DNA of 64,000 nucleotides, taken from NCBI GenBank assembly GCA_019118925.1, contig DWYC01000053.1, positions 1 through 64,000 on the forward strand. Reading direction: 5' to 3'. This DNA is from Candidatus Flavonifractor intestinipullorum (GTDB taxonomy: Bacteria > Bacillota > Clostridia > Oscillospirales > Oscillospiraceae). Both the position numbers and the translations under genes were made by a program. The notes below the pieces were generated by a model. The model had not been told where the DNA came from and did no database searches. It saw nothing but the letters and a program-made list of their open reading frames with translations. Below, piece after piece: positions 50,941 through 59,925 of this stretch (the stretch's first letter is position 1; every line of letters begins with the position of its first letter).

Positions 50941-50969
50941 ATGATAGCCCTTCTGCCGTCCAGGTGCAA
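50941..50969 (-). promoter_or_regulatory. Promoter of fruK
   Basis: Minus-strand TTGCAC (50969-50964), 17-base spacer, TATCAT (50946-50941). Confidence 0.6.
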
Positions 50970-50996
50970 ATAAAATTTCCCTCTCAGGGCAAAAAA

Positions 50997-51028
50997 GTTC
51001 CCGCCCCCTTCGGAAAGGGGGCGGGAAC
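50997..51028 (-). terminator. Terminator of the ferredoxin-like gene
   Basis: GTTCCCGCCCCCTT / AAGGGGGCGGGAAC stem (loop CGGA) 18 bases after the stop at 51046, followed by TTTTTT on the minus strand. Confidence 0.85.
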
Positions 51029-51045
51029 CGCCGCCGGAGGCGCCG

Positions 51046-51741
51046 TTACCGGGACAGGATCTCCCCGGCGGCGGTGAGGGTTACCACCTCCACCGGAATT
51101 CCGGCCGCCTGGGCCGCCCGGCGGACCGCCTGCTCCAGCCCGCCGCAGCAGGGGACCTGCATCCGCACCACCGTCACACCGGCCACGCGATTGCGGCAAA
51201 CGATCTCGGTGAGCTTCTCGCTATAGTCCACCCCATCCAGCTTGGGACAGCCGATCAGGGTGATCCGTCCGGCCATAAAGTCCCGGTGGAAGGCGGCGTA
51301 GGCATAGGCGGCACAGTCGGCGGCCACCAGCACGTGGGCCCCCTCATACCAGGGCGCCTGGGTGGGGACCAGTTTCATCTGGACCGGCCACTGCATGAGC
51401 CGGCTCTCCGTCTCCTCGCCGGCGGCGGGAACGGCCGGGGGCGCCGGGGTGCGGAGGGTCCGGGCGGCGCTCCCCGGACAGCCGCAGGCCGCGGCCTGCG
51501 CTTTTTCTTCCTTTTTTTGCTCCACGGCGGCCGGGTCATAGGGGGCGGCCTCCCGCTCCTCAAAAGAGATCGCCCCGGTAGGGCAGGCGGGCAGGCAGTC
51601 CCCCAGCCCGTCGCAGTAGTCGTCCCGCAGCAGATAGGCTTTTCCGCCGATCATGCCGATGGCTCCCTCGTGGCAGGCGGCGGCGCAGGCCCCGCAGCCG
51701 TTGCATTTCTCCTGGTCGATATGGACAATCGTACGAATCAT
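51046..51741 (-). CDS. 4Fe-4S ferredoxin-type iron-sulfur protein
   Basis: 231 residues. Two clusters are bound by CNGCGACAAACHEGA (about 14-25) and CDGLGDCLPACPTGA (about 43-58). The middle is a low-complexity linker. The C-terminal half (about 115-231) has further cysteines (DCAAYAY, IGCPKLDG, VPCCGG), like proteins linked to iron-sulfur reductases in anaerobes. It probably passes electrons in the cytoplasm. The gene is divergent from a Crp/Fnr-type regulator with 89 bases between them, and has a -10 TACAAT but no good -35. Confidence 0.9.
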   Translation of the reverse strand: MIRTIVHIDQEKCNGCGACAAACHEGAIGMIGGKAYLLRDDYCDGLGDCLPACPTGAISFEEREAAPYDPAAVEQKKEEKAQAAACGCPGSAARTLRTPAPPAVPAAGEETESRLMQWPVQMKLVPTQAPWYEGAHVLVAADCAAYAYAAFHRDFMAGRITLIGCPKLDGVDYSEKLTEIVCRNRVAGVTVVRMQVPCCGGLEQAVRRAAQAAGIPVEVVTLTAAGEILSR

Positions 51742-51830
51742 AGTGGGCTCCTCCTGGTTTCCCTTGACTTTGTGTCCCTATTGTACTATGGTCTAGGGGA
51801 ACATTCGGTTGGAATTACAACGGAGGCACT

Positions 51831-52502
51831 ATGGAATATCTGGATTTGACCGCACTGGACACCCCGCTCTTTTCCGGCATTCCCCCGGAGGAGCGCCCCG
51901 CCCTGCTGGAGTGTCTGCAGGCCCGCAGCGCCAGTTACAGCCGGGGGGAGATCATCTGGCCGGAGGGGGAGGAGGTCCGCACCCTGGGGCTGATTGCCTG
52001 CGGACAGGTGCAGCTTCTGCGGGACGACTTCTGGGGCAACCGGAGCATTTTGGGCCAGCTGGGTCCGGGAGAGCTCTTCGGGGAGGCCTATGCCTGGGGC
52101 GGGGAGCCTCTGGGCGTCACGGCGCAGGCCGCCGCGCCCTGTCGGATCTGGTTTCTGGATGCCCGGCGTCTGACCCGCCCCTGTGCCGCACCCTGCCCGG
52201 CCCACGCCCGGTTAGCCGTCAATCTGGTAGAAGTCCTCTGTGCCAAAAACCGTCTCCTCAGCCGGAAAATCGCCCACCTCTCCCAGCGCTCCATCCGGAG
52301 CAAGGTGCTCTCCTATCTCTCCTGGGAGGCCGGGCGGCAGGGGAGCAGCCGCTTTTCCATCCCCTTCGACCGGCAGGGACTGGCCGACTACCTGTCTGTG
52401 GACCGCTCCGCCCTCTCGCAGGAGCTGGGCAACATGCGCCGGGAAGGCCTGCTGGACTTTCACAAAAATCACTTTCTTCTCCTCGCTCCCGCGCAGGCGT
52501 AG
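51831..52502 (+). CDS. Crp/Fnr-family transcriptional regulator
   Basis: 223 residues, ATG at 51831 after GGAGG. The cyclic-nucleotide-binding-like fold spans about 15-115 (RGEIIWPEGEEVRTLGLIAC, GELFGEAYAWGG). The C-terminal winged helix covers about 150-215 (FDRQGLADYLSVDRSALSQE, LGNMRREGLLDFHKNHFLLL). No FNR-type N-terminal cysteine set is seen, so it does not carry an oxygen-sensing cluster there. Divergence from the ferredoxin gene suggests it activates that gene. Confidence 0.88.
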   Translation: MEYLDLTALDTPLFSGIPPEERPALLECLQARSASYSRGEIIWPEGEEVRTLGLIACGQVQLLRDDFWGNRSILGQLGPGELFGEAYAWGGEPLGVTAQAAAPCRIWFLDARRLTRPCAAPCPAHARLAVNLVEVLCAKNRLLSRKIAHLSQRSIRSKVLSYLSWEAGRQGSSRFSIPFDRQGLADYLSVDRSALSQELGNMRREGLLDFHKNHFLLLAPAQA

Positions 52503-52512
52503 CCCGGGGGGC

Positions 52513-52541
52513 TTGTCTTCTTCGGCCGCTTCCGGTATAAT
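52513..52541 (+). promoter_or_regulatory. Promoter of ychF
   Basis: TTGTCT (52513-52518), 17-base spacer, TATAAT (52536-52541). Confidence 0.7.
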
Positions 52542-52586
52542 AGGAGGGCTAAATCCGTATTTTCTCACCGAAAGGATGTCTTGGAT

Positions 52587-53696
52587 ATGAAGCTCGGCAT
52601 TGTGGGCCTGCCCAACGTGGGCAAATCCACCCTCTTTAACGCCATCACCAACGCCGGCGCCGAGAGCGCGAACTACCCCTTCTGCACCATCGACCCCAAC
52701 GTGGGCGTGGTGGCGGTGCCCGACGGACGGCTGGACTGGCTCGCGGAGTTCTACCACCCCAAAAAGACCACCCCCGCCGTCGTGGAGTTCGTGGACATCG
52801 CCGGACTGGTCAAGGGCGCCTCCCGGGGCAACGGCCTGGGCAACAAGTTTTTGGCCAACATCCGGGAGTGCGACGCCATTGTCCATGTGGTGCGCTGCTT
52901 TGACGACGAGAATATCATGCACGTCGTGGAGGACACCAGCGCCAATGTGCCCGTGGACCCGGCCGGGGATATCGGCGCCATTGATCTCGAGCTCATTCTC
53001 GCCGATGTGGAGATGGTGAACCGCCGCATCGACAAGGCCCAGAAAGCCGCCAAGGGCGACAAAAAGTTCCTCCACGAAGTGGAGGTATTCTCCGCCCTGC
53101 GGGACTGGCTCAACGACGGCAACTCCGCCCGCTCCTTCGAGTGCGACCCGGACGACGCGGCCCTGATCGCCACCAGCGAGCTTCTGAGTCTCAAGCCCAT
53201 TATCTACGCCGCCAATCTGGACGAGGACGGCTTTGCCGACAGCGCCGCCAACCCCTATTATCAGCAGGTGGCCGGGCTGGCCGCCAAGGAGGGCGCCCAG
53301 GTCATCCCCGTCTGCGCCAAGCTGGAGGCCGAGATTGCCGAGCTGGAGGGGGAGGAGAAGGCCATGTTCCTGGAGGACCTGGGCGTGTCCGAGTCTGGCC
53401 TGGACCGGCTCATCAAGGCCAGCTACGCGCTGCTGGGCCTCATCTCCTTCCTCACCGCCGGGGAGGATGAGTGCCGGGCCTGGACCATCACCCGGGGCAC
53501 CAAAGCTCCCCAGGCCGCCGGCAAAATCCACACCGACTTCGAGCGGGGCTTTATCCGGGCCGAGGTGGTCTCCTTCGAGGACCTCAAGGCCAACGGCTCC
53601 ATGGCCGCCGCCCGGGAGAAAGGGCTCATCCGCTCCGAGGGCAAGGAGTATGTGATGCGGGACGGGGACGTGGTTCTCTTCCGCTTCAACGTATAA
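52587..53696 (+). CDS. ychF: Redox-regulated ATPase / GTPase YchF (Obg family)
   Basis: 369 residues from the ATG at 52587 (AAAGGA ten bases upstream). Motifs are the P-loop GLPNVGKSTLF, the G2-region threonine in YPFCTIDPNVG, G3 VDIAGLVKGASRG and, in place of TKxD, NLDEDGF (YchF binds ATP better than GTP). A coiled coil lies at about 130-200 and a TGS domain at the C-terminus (FLTAGEDECRAWTITRGTKA, IHTDFERGFIRAEV). YchF binds ribosomes and tunes oxidative stress responses. Confidence 0.95.
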   Translation: MKLGIVGLPNVGKSTLFNAITNAGAESANYPFCTIDPNVGVVAVPDGRLDWLAEFYHPKKTTPAVVEFVDIAGLVKGASRGNGLGNKFLANIRECDAIVHVVRCFDDENIMHVVEDTSANVPVDPAGDIGAIDLELILADVEMVNRRIDKAQKAAKGDKKFLHEVEVFSALRDWLNDGNSARSFECDPDDAALIATSELLSLKPIIYAANLDEDGFADSAANPYYQQVAGLAAKEGAQVIPVCAKLEAEIAELEGEEKAMFLEDLGVSESGLDRLIKASYALLGLISFLTAGEDECRAWTITRGTKAPQAAGKIHTDFERGFIRAEVVSFEDLKANGSMAAAREKGLIRSEGKEYVMRDGDVVLFRFNV

Positions 53697-53717
53697 TTTA
53701 AGTTGCGCCGCATACAG

Positions 53718-53760
53718 CAAGCGCCGCTCCCTGTGGGAGCGGCGCTTGTTTTGCTTTTTT
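53718..53760 (+). terminator. Terminator of ychF
   Basis: CAAGCGCCGCTCCC / GGGAGCGGCGCTTG stem, then TTTTGCTTTTTT. It abuts the converging degV gene and may serve both. Confidence 0.85.
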
Positions 53761-54607
53761 ACGGCTGCTTCACGAAATAGGCCAGGCCCGTGGCCCCCGG
53801 GCCCACATGGGTGCCCACCACCGCGCCGATGTCGCTGGGACAGAGCTGGGCCCCCGCCGTCTTGTGGGCGAAGTAGGCCATACACTCCTCCATGGCCTCC
53901 GGGGCGTTGGAGTGCCCGAAGGAGACCGGCAGGGAGGTGTCGATCGCCTCCTTCTCGTCCAGCCATTTTTCAATGAACTGGAACCCGGGCTTCCGGCCCC
54001 GGGACTTGCCCACCGAGACCACCAGGCCGTTTTCAATGGAAATAATGGGGGTAATGCCCAAAATACCCCCCACCATGGCGGTGGCGCCCGAGATGCGCCC
54101 GCCCATCTTCAGGTATTTCAGGGTGTCCACCACCGCCAGCAGGCGCACCCGCCGGGAGAGCTCCTCCAGCCGCCCGGCCAGCTCCTCCAGGGAAAGGCCC
54201 TGATCCCGGAGCAGGCAGGCCGTCTCCACCACCAGGCCCAGGCCAAAGGTGACCGTCTGGGTGTCCACCACGGCGATGTTCTCCCCGTCCACGATGTCCC
54301 GGGCGATGCAGGCCGACTGATAGGTCCCCGACATGGCGCTGGAGATAAAGATACCCAGCACCTGGTCCCCGTTGGCCGTCAGGCGCTCAAAGCAGTGGAC
54401 AAAGGTCTCCGGCGGAACCTGAGCCGTGGTGGGCAGGGCCTCGGCCCGGCTCAGGCGGGCATAAAATTCCCCGTTGGTGATGTCCACGCCGTCCCGATAG
54501 GCCTCGTTTTCGCCAAAGTGGACGGTCAGGGGGACTACTTCCACCCCCAGTTGGGCGGCGCGCTGGTGGGAGAGGTCGCTGGTGCTGTCGGTTACGATGC
54601 GGATCAT
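53759..54607 (-). CDS. DegV family fatty-acid-binding protein
   Basis: 282 residues. DegV signatures are RIVTDSTSDL, PLTVHFG, LPTTAQVPPETF, ISSAMSGTYQSA, VDTLKYLKMGGRISG and the final VVGTHVGPGATGLAYF. DegV proteins (FakB-type) hold a fatty acid for phosphorylation by FakA so it can enter phospholipids. No fakA is seen in the window. It has its own promoter. Confidence 0.92.
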   Translation of the reverse strand: MIRIVTDSTSDLSHQRAAQLGVEVVPLTVHFGENEAYRDGVDITNGEFYARLSRAEALPTTAQVPPETFVHCFERLTANGDQVLGIFISSAMSGTYQSACIARDIVDGENIAVVDTQTVTFGLGLVVETACLLRDQGLSLEELAGRLEELSRRVRLLAVVDTLKYLKMGGRISGATAMVGGILGITPIISIENGLVVSVGKSRGRKPGFQFIEKWLDEKEAIDTSLPVSFGHSNAPEAMEECMAYFAHKTAGAQLCPSDIGAVVGTHVGPGATGLAYFVKQP

Positions 54608-54666
54608 AACAAAACTCCTTTCCGCCGGCCCGGGCCGGGAATGGACGTCGCTTCTTGCGTGCCCCT

Positions 54667-54695
54667 ATTATATCGAAGAGCGAAGGAAAGGTCAA
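54667..54695 (-). promoter_or_regulatory. Promoter of the degV gene
   Basis: Minus-strand TTGACC (54695-54690), 17-base spacer, TATAAT (54672-54667). Confidence 0.7.
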
Positions 54696-54787
54696 GCCGG
54701 AGAACCCTGCCAGGACAAGTGGTCTATTCCACTTCCCCTGGACATAGGATGGGATACCACACCACGGAAGAGGAAGGATGGAACAGC

Positions 54788-55966
54788 ATGAGACGTGGAG
54801 GCATCCGATGGGCCCTGGTGCTGCGGCGGTGCGGGGCGTTTTTTCTGGCCACTCTGGGGGCGGCGCTGCTGCTGTCCGGGGCGGGCGGACAGGCCTCCGG
54901 GGCGCTGCGGGCCCTGGGGGATAACCCGGCCTTCCTCTCCGCCGTCCTGCGGGGAGAGCTGGGACGGGTGGAGTCCGGCGGCGTGATGGACGAGCTGGAG
55001 CTGTGGGAACGGCTGGTGGTGGACCAGTCGGCCCTGCTGCGCTGGGGACTCTCCGGCGCGGGGGGAGACCAGGCGGAGCCCGCCCCCCCGGCCGGGACCC
55101 CCGCCGCTTCCGCTCCGCCCGCCGCCACGCCCTCCGAGCCGGAGGGCGAACCGTCCGCCGCCCCCGCCGCCGACCCGAGCTCCATCGTGGAGCAGACCCT
55201 GGTGGCCTCCTCCGGGGCGGGATATGAGCAGGCCCAGGGGATTTACCTCTACAACCGCACCGATCTCCCGGTGGATATGCAGGCCGCCTGGGCCGCCGGG
55301 GTGGACATCACCCTTCCCGATGAAGGGCCTCAGATTCTGATCGTCCATACCCACGGTTCGGAGGCCTACACCCCCGACGGGGCAGACGTCTATGTCCCCA
55401 GCGACAACAACTCCCGCACCCTGGACGAGAACTACAACATGGTCCGGGTGGGGGATGAGATGGCCGCGGTCTTTGAAGAGATGGGCCTGCGGGTGCTCCA
55501 CGACCGCACCCTCTACGACTATCCCGCCTACAACGGGGCCTACTCCCGCTCGGGTGCGGCGGTGGAGGGCTACCTGCAGGAATATCCCTCCATCCGCATT
55601 GTGCTGGATGTACACCGGGACGCTCTGGTGGGGAGCGACGGCACCATCTATAAGGCGGTCACCACCGTGGACGGCGCCTCCGCCGCCCAGGTCATGCTGG
55701 TGCTGGGCAGCGGAGCGGGCCACCCCGACTGGATGAAAAATCTGGCGCTGGCCATGCGGATTCAGAAGAGTATGGATACGCTCTATCCCACTCTGGCCCG
55801 GCCCATGACCCTGCGCTCGTCGGTGTACAACCAGAATCTCAGCGCCGGTTCTCTGCTGGTGGAGGTGGGGACTCACGGCAATACCCTTCAGGAGGCCCTG
55901 CGGGGCGCCCGGTACTTCGCCCGTGCCGCCGGTCAGGTGTTGCTGGCGCTCCCCGGATCGGAATAA
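54788..55966 (+). CDS. spoIIP: Stage II sporulation protein P (SpoIIP)
   Basis: 392 residues from the ATG at 54788 (GGAAGG about 11 bases upstream). A membrane helix (about 12-32) and a proline/alanine-rich linker (about 95-135) precede the amidase domain: GPQILIVHTHGSEAYTPDG (His), NMVRVGDEMAAVFEEMGL, VLDVHRDAL, YNQNLSAGSLLVEVGTHGNT (Glu). SpoIIP cuts the peptide from glycan during engulfment, with SpoIID. A start 39 bases upstream in frame is possible but lacks a ribosome site. Confidence 0.92.
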   Translation: MRRGGIRWALVLRRCGAFFLATLGAALLLSGAGGQASGALRALGDNPAFLSAVLRGELGRVESGGVMDELELWERLVVDQSALLRWGLSGAGGDQAEPAPPAGTPAASAPPAATPSEPEGEPSAAPAADPSSIVEQTLVASSGAGYEQAQGIYLYNRTDLPVDMQAAWAAGVDITLPDEGPQILIVHTHGSEAYTPDGADVYVPSDNNSRTLDENYNMVRVGDEMAAVFEEMGLRVLHDRTLYDYPAYNGAYSRSGAAVEGYLQEYPSIRIVLDVHRDALVGSDGTIYKAVTTVDGASAAQVMLVLGSGAGHPDWMKNLALAMRIQKSMDTLYPTLARPMTLRSSVYNQNLSAGSLLVEVGTHGNTLQEALRGARYFARAAGQVLLALPGSE

Positions 55967-56056
55967 AAAATTTGTAAATCCACTCCCTTTCCCCCCCGGT
56001 CCGTGCTATACTGAGGAAGTATCGCTTGCCCAAAACAAAGGAGGGACCTCTTTCAC

Positions 56057-57247
56057 ATGGACGGACAGGAATTATCCTGGCGGGAGCGGGGCCGGCTGTG
56101 GCTGCGCCTGGGCATCCGGCTGGCCCTGGCGGCGCTGGCCTGGCTGCTGCTGACCCGGGTGGGGCTGCCGCTTTTGTCGCTGCTCATGCCTTTTGTGCTG
56201 GCTCTTTGCGTGGCCTGGCTGCTCAATCCTCTGGTGCGCCTGCTCCAGCGGCGGCTGCACCTGTCCCGCAATCTCATCTCCATTCTGCTCATCCTGCTTA
56301 TTCTGGCGGGGGTGGGCGGCGTTCTGGTCTCATTTATCTGGAATATCGCGCAGGAGACCATCGCTCTGGCCGCCGACTGGAGCACGTTGGAGCGGGAGCT
56401 GCGGGCCACGCTGGATGTCGTCAACGGCTTTTTTGACCGGCTCTTCACCTATCTTCCCATTCAGATCAGCGGCAGCGCAGAACAGGCCCTCAACAATCTG
56501 GGGTCCCAGCTGCTGGACTGGTTTTCCAGCGCTCTGCCCGCCCTGGTCAGTTTTCTGGCGGGCGGGGCGGCCAACCTGGCCTCTGAGGTTCCCTCCTTTG
56601 CGGTGGCCCTGGTGGTCTTTCTCATGGGCTCTTATTTCATCACTGCCGACTATCCTCACATCCGTTACCGGGCTACCCGGCAGCTGCCCTCCTCTCTGCG
56701 GGAATTTCTGGGGGAGGTGCGCACCGCCGCGGTCAGCGCCTTCGGCGGATATGTAAAAGCGGAGTTTATTCTCTCGGTGGGGGTATTCTTTATCCTGCTG
56801 GTTGGCTTTCTCATCATTGGCCAGCCCTATGCCCTGCTGCTGGCCTTTATTCTGGCCGTTATGGATTTTATTCCCATCATCGGTTCGGGCACGGTCATGG
56901 TCCCCTGGGCCGTGATCGACCTGCTGACCCGGGATCTGCGCCACGCGGTGGAGCTGATGGTCATCTGGGGAATTATCGCCCTCTTCCGCCGGGTCGCCGA
57001 GCCCAAAGCGGTGGGAGACCACACCGGGCTCTCGCCCATTTTGTCCCTCATCAGCATCTATGTGGGTATGCGCCTGGGGGGCGTGGCCGGCATGATCCTG
57101 GGCCCGGTGGTATTTATGGTAGTCATCAATATCGTGAAGCTGGGGATTTTCCACAATACGCTGGCCGATCTCCGTCTGGCCGCCGGAGATATCGCCGCCT
57201 TCTTCCGCAACCGTCCCGGGGACAAAACGAATTCAAAAAACGTGTAA
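56057..57247 (+). CDS. ytvI: Sporulation integral membrane protein YtvI (AI-2E transporter family)
   Basis: 396 residues with about eight membrane helices and the family signature DFIPIIGSGTVMVPW near residue 275, then RRVAEPKAVGDHTGLSPILS. YtvI in Bacillus is made in the mother cell under sigma-E. It follows spoIIP by 90 bases. Some members export signals, but for this one transport is unproven. Confidence 0.88.
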   Translation: MDGQELSWRERGRLWLRLGIRLALAALAWLLLTRVGLPLLSLLMPFVLALCVAWLLNPLVRLLQRRLHLSRNLISILLILLILAGVGGVLVSFIWNIAQETIALAADWSTLERELRATLDVVNGFFDRLFTYLPIQISGSAEQALNNLGSQLLDWFSSALPALVSFLAGGAANLASEVPSFAVALVVFLMGSYFITADYPHIRYRATRQLPSSLREFLGEVRTAAVSAFGGYVKAEFILSVGVFFILLVGFLIIGQPYALLLAFILAVMDFIPIIGSGTVMVPWAVIDLLTRDLRHAVELMVIWGIIALFRRVAEPKAVGDHTGLSPILSLISIYVGMRLGGVAGMILGPVVFMVVINIVKLGIFHNTLADLRLAAGDIAAFFRNRPGDKTNSKNV

Positions 57248-57373
57248 TGTTTCTTCATGCTTTAGACACATTTTCCGGTTATCATAAGGGCACATCCAGG
57301 AGGAAAGCAGAAAAAAGCTTCCTCTTCCCCCCATTCTTTTATCGGAGAGACAACTGGAAAAGGAGTGTCACTT

Positions 57374-58744
57374 ATGTATAACAACGAATTTCATTCCAGT
57401 GGGAATTTTGAATCCGGCGGCCCATCCAATCAGCCCATCGAGACCAACGACTACCATGTCCACGAGGACCCTTGGCAGCCCTCTTCCAGCTGGCAGCCGC
57501 CCCAGCAGCCGCCCAGGAAAAAGAAAAAGGGGACGGGCGGCAAGTTTGTGGCGCTGGCCCTGTGCTGTGCCCTGCTGGGCGGTGTGGCCGGCGGGAGCGG
57601 CGTGTGGTATCTGACCCAGCGTCAGGGCACCACCATCTATGAGAGCACCCATGAGCCCGTCAGCGTGGACACCACCAACGTCTCCTCGGGCGAGGCCATG
57701 ACCCCCGCCCAGCTCTACGCCAACTATGTGGACGCCTGCGTAGGCATCTCCACTCAGGTCACCACCAATGTCTACGGCTACCAGGTCCAGGGCGCCGCCG
57801 CCGGCTCCGGCTTTGTCGTCACCTCCGACGGCTACATCGTCACCAATTACCACGTCATTGAGAACGCCACCTCCATCACCGTCAACTTTGTGGACGGCAC
57901 TTCCTATGACGCCACCCTGGTGGGCGGCGAGGCCGAAAACGACGTGGCCGTGCTGAAGATCGAGGCCACCGGCCTGCACGCCGTCACGCTGGGCGACTCC
58001 GATGCCCTGGTGGTGGGCGAGCCGGTGTACACCATCGGCAACCCCCTGGGTGAGCTGACCTGGTCCCTCACCGACGGCCTGGTCTCCGCCAAGGACCGCA
58101 CCGTCACCACCAGCGAGGGCGAGACCATGAACATGCTCCAGACCAACACCGCCATCAACCCCGGCAACTCCGGCGGCCCCCTCTTCAACGCCTACGGCGA
58201 GGTCATCGGCATCACCTCCGCCAAGCTCTCCAACAACAGTTCCTCTTCGGAGGCCACCATCGAGGGTCTGGGCTTCGCCATCCCCATCAACGACGTCAAG
58301 GACATCATCACCGACCTCATTGAGCACGGCTATGTCACCGGACGGCCCAATCTGGGCATCCTGACCACCGACGTCTCCTCCGCCGCCACCCGGTACGGCG
58401 TGCCCGCCGGGTCCTTTGTGGAGGCCGTTCTGGACGGCTCCTGCGCCGATAACGGCGGACTGCAGCAGGGCGACATCATCACCGCCATCGACGGCACCGA
58501 GGCGGCCGACACCAACACCCTGAAGGCGTTGCTGCGGGAGCACACCGCCGGCGACACCGTGACCCTCTCGGTCTACCGCTCCGGCGAGACCATCGAGCTG
58601 CAGATCACGCTGGACGAGGATAACGAGGCGCGTCAGAGCGCGTTGAGCGATCTGCAGACCCAGCTCAACCAGGAGCGGCAGAATGCCCGGGATCAGGGGC
58701 AGGAGAGCAGCGGCAACTACTTCAACTGGCCCTTTGGTTACTAA
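57374..58744 (+). CDS. htrA: HtrA/DegP-like membrane-anchored serine protease
   Basis: 456 residues from the ATG at 57374 (AAAAGGAG upstream). The N-terminal 60 residues are cytoplasmic and polar, followed by a membrane helix (FVALALCCALLGGVAGGSGV) and the trypsin fold: His in YIVTNYHVIENA, Asp in AENDVAVLKIEA, Ser in NPGNSGGPLFNAYG. A PDZ domain (about 340-420) has GSCADNGGLQQGDIITAIDG. HtrA degrades misfolded proteins outside the cell. The active site faces outward. Confidence 0.95.
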   Translation: MYNNEFHSSGNFESGGPSNQPIETNDYHVHEDPWQPSSSWQPPQQPPRKKKKGTGGKFVALALCCALLGGVAGGSGVWYLTQRQGTTIYESTHEPVSVDTTNVSSGEAMTPAQLYANYVDACVGISTQVTTNVYGYQVQGAAAGSGFVVTSDGYIVTNYHVIENATSITVNFVDGTSYDATLVGGEAENDVAVLKIEATGLHAVTLGDSDALVVGEPVYTIGNPLGELTWSLTDGLVSAKDRTVTTSEGETMNMLQTNTAINPGNSGGPLFNAYGEVIGITSAKLSNNSSSSEATIEGLGFAIPINDVKDIITDLIEHGYVTGRPNLGILTTDVSSAATRYGVPAGSFVEAVLDGSCADNGGLQQGDIITAIDGTEAADTNTLKALLREHTAGDTVTLSVYRSGETIELQITLDEDNEARQSALSDLQTQLNQERQNARDQGQESSGNYFNWPFGY

Positions 58745-58774
58745 TTCCGGCAGAAAACTTCATCACGGTTTCTT

Positions 58775-58812
58775 CCCGGAGGGACGGCCCCGCCTGTCCC
58801 TCCGGGGTTTTC
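58775..58812 (+). terminator. Terminator of htrA
   Basis: CCCGGAGGGAC / GTCCCTCCGGG stem, then GTTTTCTCT. Confidence 0.8.
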
Positions 58813-58903
58813 TCTGTGTTTCAAAAATTTAAGAAAATTTCCGGGGACCGCCGGTGAAAAAGCTGGTATAATGGGGAAAGCACGACGACAGGAGGAGATC
58901 GCT

Positions 58904-59617
58904 ATGACACAATCCGCTTCGGGCGGCGCCCGGTTGGCTCCAGAATCCGACGTCCCCCGCCGGTCTCGGGGTGGAAAACGGGTGGCCCGGCGCAGGCGGG
59001 ATTCCAGCCCCTTCCGCCTGCCCCTGATTTTAACCGGAGTGGTGCTCCTCCTTCTGGCGGTCAAGGGCGTACAGGTGCTGCTCATGAACCGGGCCCCGGC
59101 GCAGGCCGACGTGCCCGAGTGGATTACCCAGGAGCTGCTGGAGGTCAACCCCTACTCGCGGCCCGGCACCCCGCTGGAGCAGGTCAACGGCGTGGTGGTC
59201 CACTATGTGGGCAATCCGGGCACCACTGCCGAACAAAACCGCAGTTATTTCGCGGGCCTGGCTCAGACGGGGGAGACCTACGCCAGCAGCCATTTCCTCA
59301 TCGGCCTGGAGGGTGAGATTATCCAGTGTGTCCCCCTGGACGAAATCGCCTACTGCACCAGCCAGCGCAACGTGGACACCATCTCCATCGAGTGCTGCCA
59401 CCCCGATGCGGAGGGACAGTTTACCCAGGCTACGTATGACTCCCTGCTCCGGCTGGTCCACTGGCTCCAGGAGGAGTACCGTCTCAGCTCCGACCAGGTC
59501 ATCCGCCATTACGACGCCACCGGCAAGGAGTGCCCCCTCTATTACGTGGAGCATCCGGAGGCCTGGAGTCAATTCCTGGACGACCTGGACGCCTATTCGG
59601 ACCCCGCAGAAGAGTAA
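58904..59617 (+). CDS. Membrane-anchored N-acetylmuramoyl-L-alanine amidase (Amidase_2)
   Basis: 237 residues from the ATG at 58904 (GGAGGAG seven bases upstream). A basic N-terminus and one membrane helix (LPLILTGVVLLLLAVKGVQV) precede the amidase_2/PGRP domain: VNGVVVHYVGNPGTTAEQNR (zinc His), SSHFLIGLEGEIIQCVP, SIECCHPDAEGQFT and QVIRHYDATGKECP (zinc His). The metal sites appear complete. It cuts muropeptide amide bonds outside the cell, perhaps in spore or wall turnover. An extended -10, TGGTATAAT, lies at 58864-58872. Confidence 0.9.
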   Translation: MTQSASGGARLAPESDVPRRSRGGKRVARRRRDSSPFRLPLILTGVVLLLLAVKGVQVLLMNRAPAQADVPEWITQELLEVNPYSRPGTPLEQVNGVVVHYVGNPGTTAEQNRSYFAGLAQTGETYASSHFLIGLEGEIIQCVPLDEIAYCTSQRNVDTISIECCHPDAEGQFTQATYDSLLRLVHWLQEEYRLSSDQVIRHYDATGKECPLYYVEHPEAWSQFLDDLDAYSDPAEE

Positions 59618-59703
59618 CGCCCTGTACACGCTCTATTGTCCCACTTATGGGACCTTATGTCTGGTATGCTAACTTCAAGATCAGACAGAAGGGAGCGTCT
59701 TCC

Positions 59704-59823
59704 ATGTATTACGACATCATCTGGGTTCAGGGACATATTGAGGTCTACGACAACGCCGGCCGGTTCTGCTTCTCCGCCGACAGCGAGGGGGAGGCGCTGG
59801 CCGAATTGGAGGCGACCGCCTGA
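59704..59823 (+). CDS. Small conserved protein, 39 residues
   Basis: MYYDIIWVQGHIEVYDNAGR then FCFSADSEGEALAELEATA. The start ATG at 59704 has GGGAG upstream. The two-strand and helix pattern is like small proteins seen often in gut Clostridia, function unknown. It has its own terminator. The DNA around it codes for nothing else on this strand. GTCCCACTTATGGGAC at 59637-59652 is a small dyad upstream. Confidence 0.65.
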   Translation: MYYDIIWVQGHIEVYDNAGRFCFSADSEGEALAELEATA

Positions 59824-59860
59824 GGGCCGCCCGGTCAAGTGCCGGGCGGCCCTCTTTTTC
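59823..59860 (+). terminator. Terminator after the small 39-residue gene
   Basis: AGGGCCGCCCGG-TCAAGTG-CCGGGCGGCCCT then CTTTTTCC. Confidence 0.85.
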
Positions 59861-59861
59861 C

Positions 59862-59890
59862 TTGCAATGCGCGGCGGGAAGGGGTATCAT
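59862..59890 (+). promoter_or_regulatory. Promoter of tatD
   Basis: TTGCAA (59862-59867), 17-base spacer, TATCAT (59885-59890). Confidence 0.65.
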
Positions 59891-59925
59891 AGACTTATCT
59901 ATGGAAACCCGCGGGAGGAACGCCT

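Noticed and set aside
51775..51830. Riboswitch or T-box leader in the longer intergenic regions
   Set aside because: No T-box, aptamer core or conserved leader pattern was recognised in the gaps before livK, fruK, citrate synthase or the ferredoxin gene.
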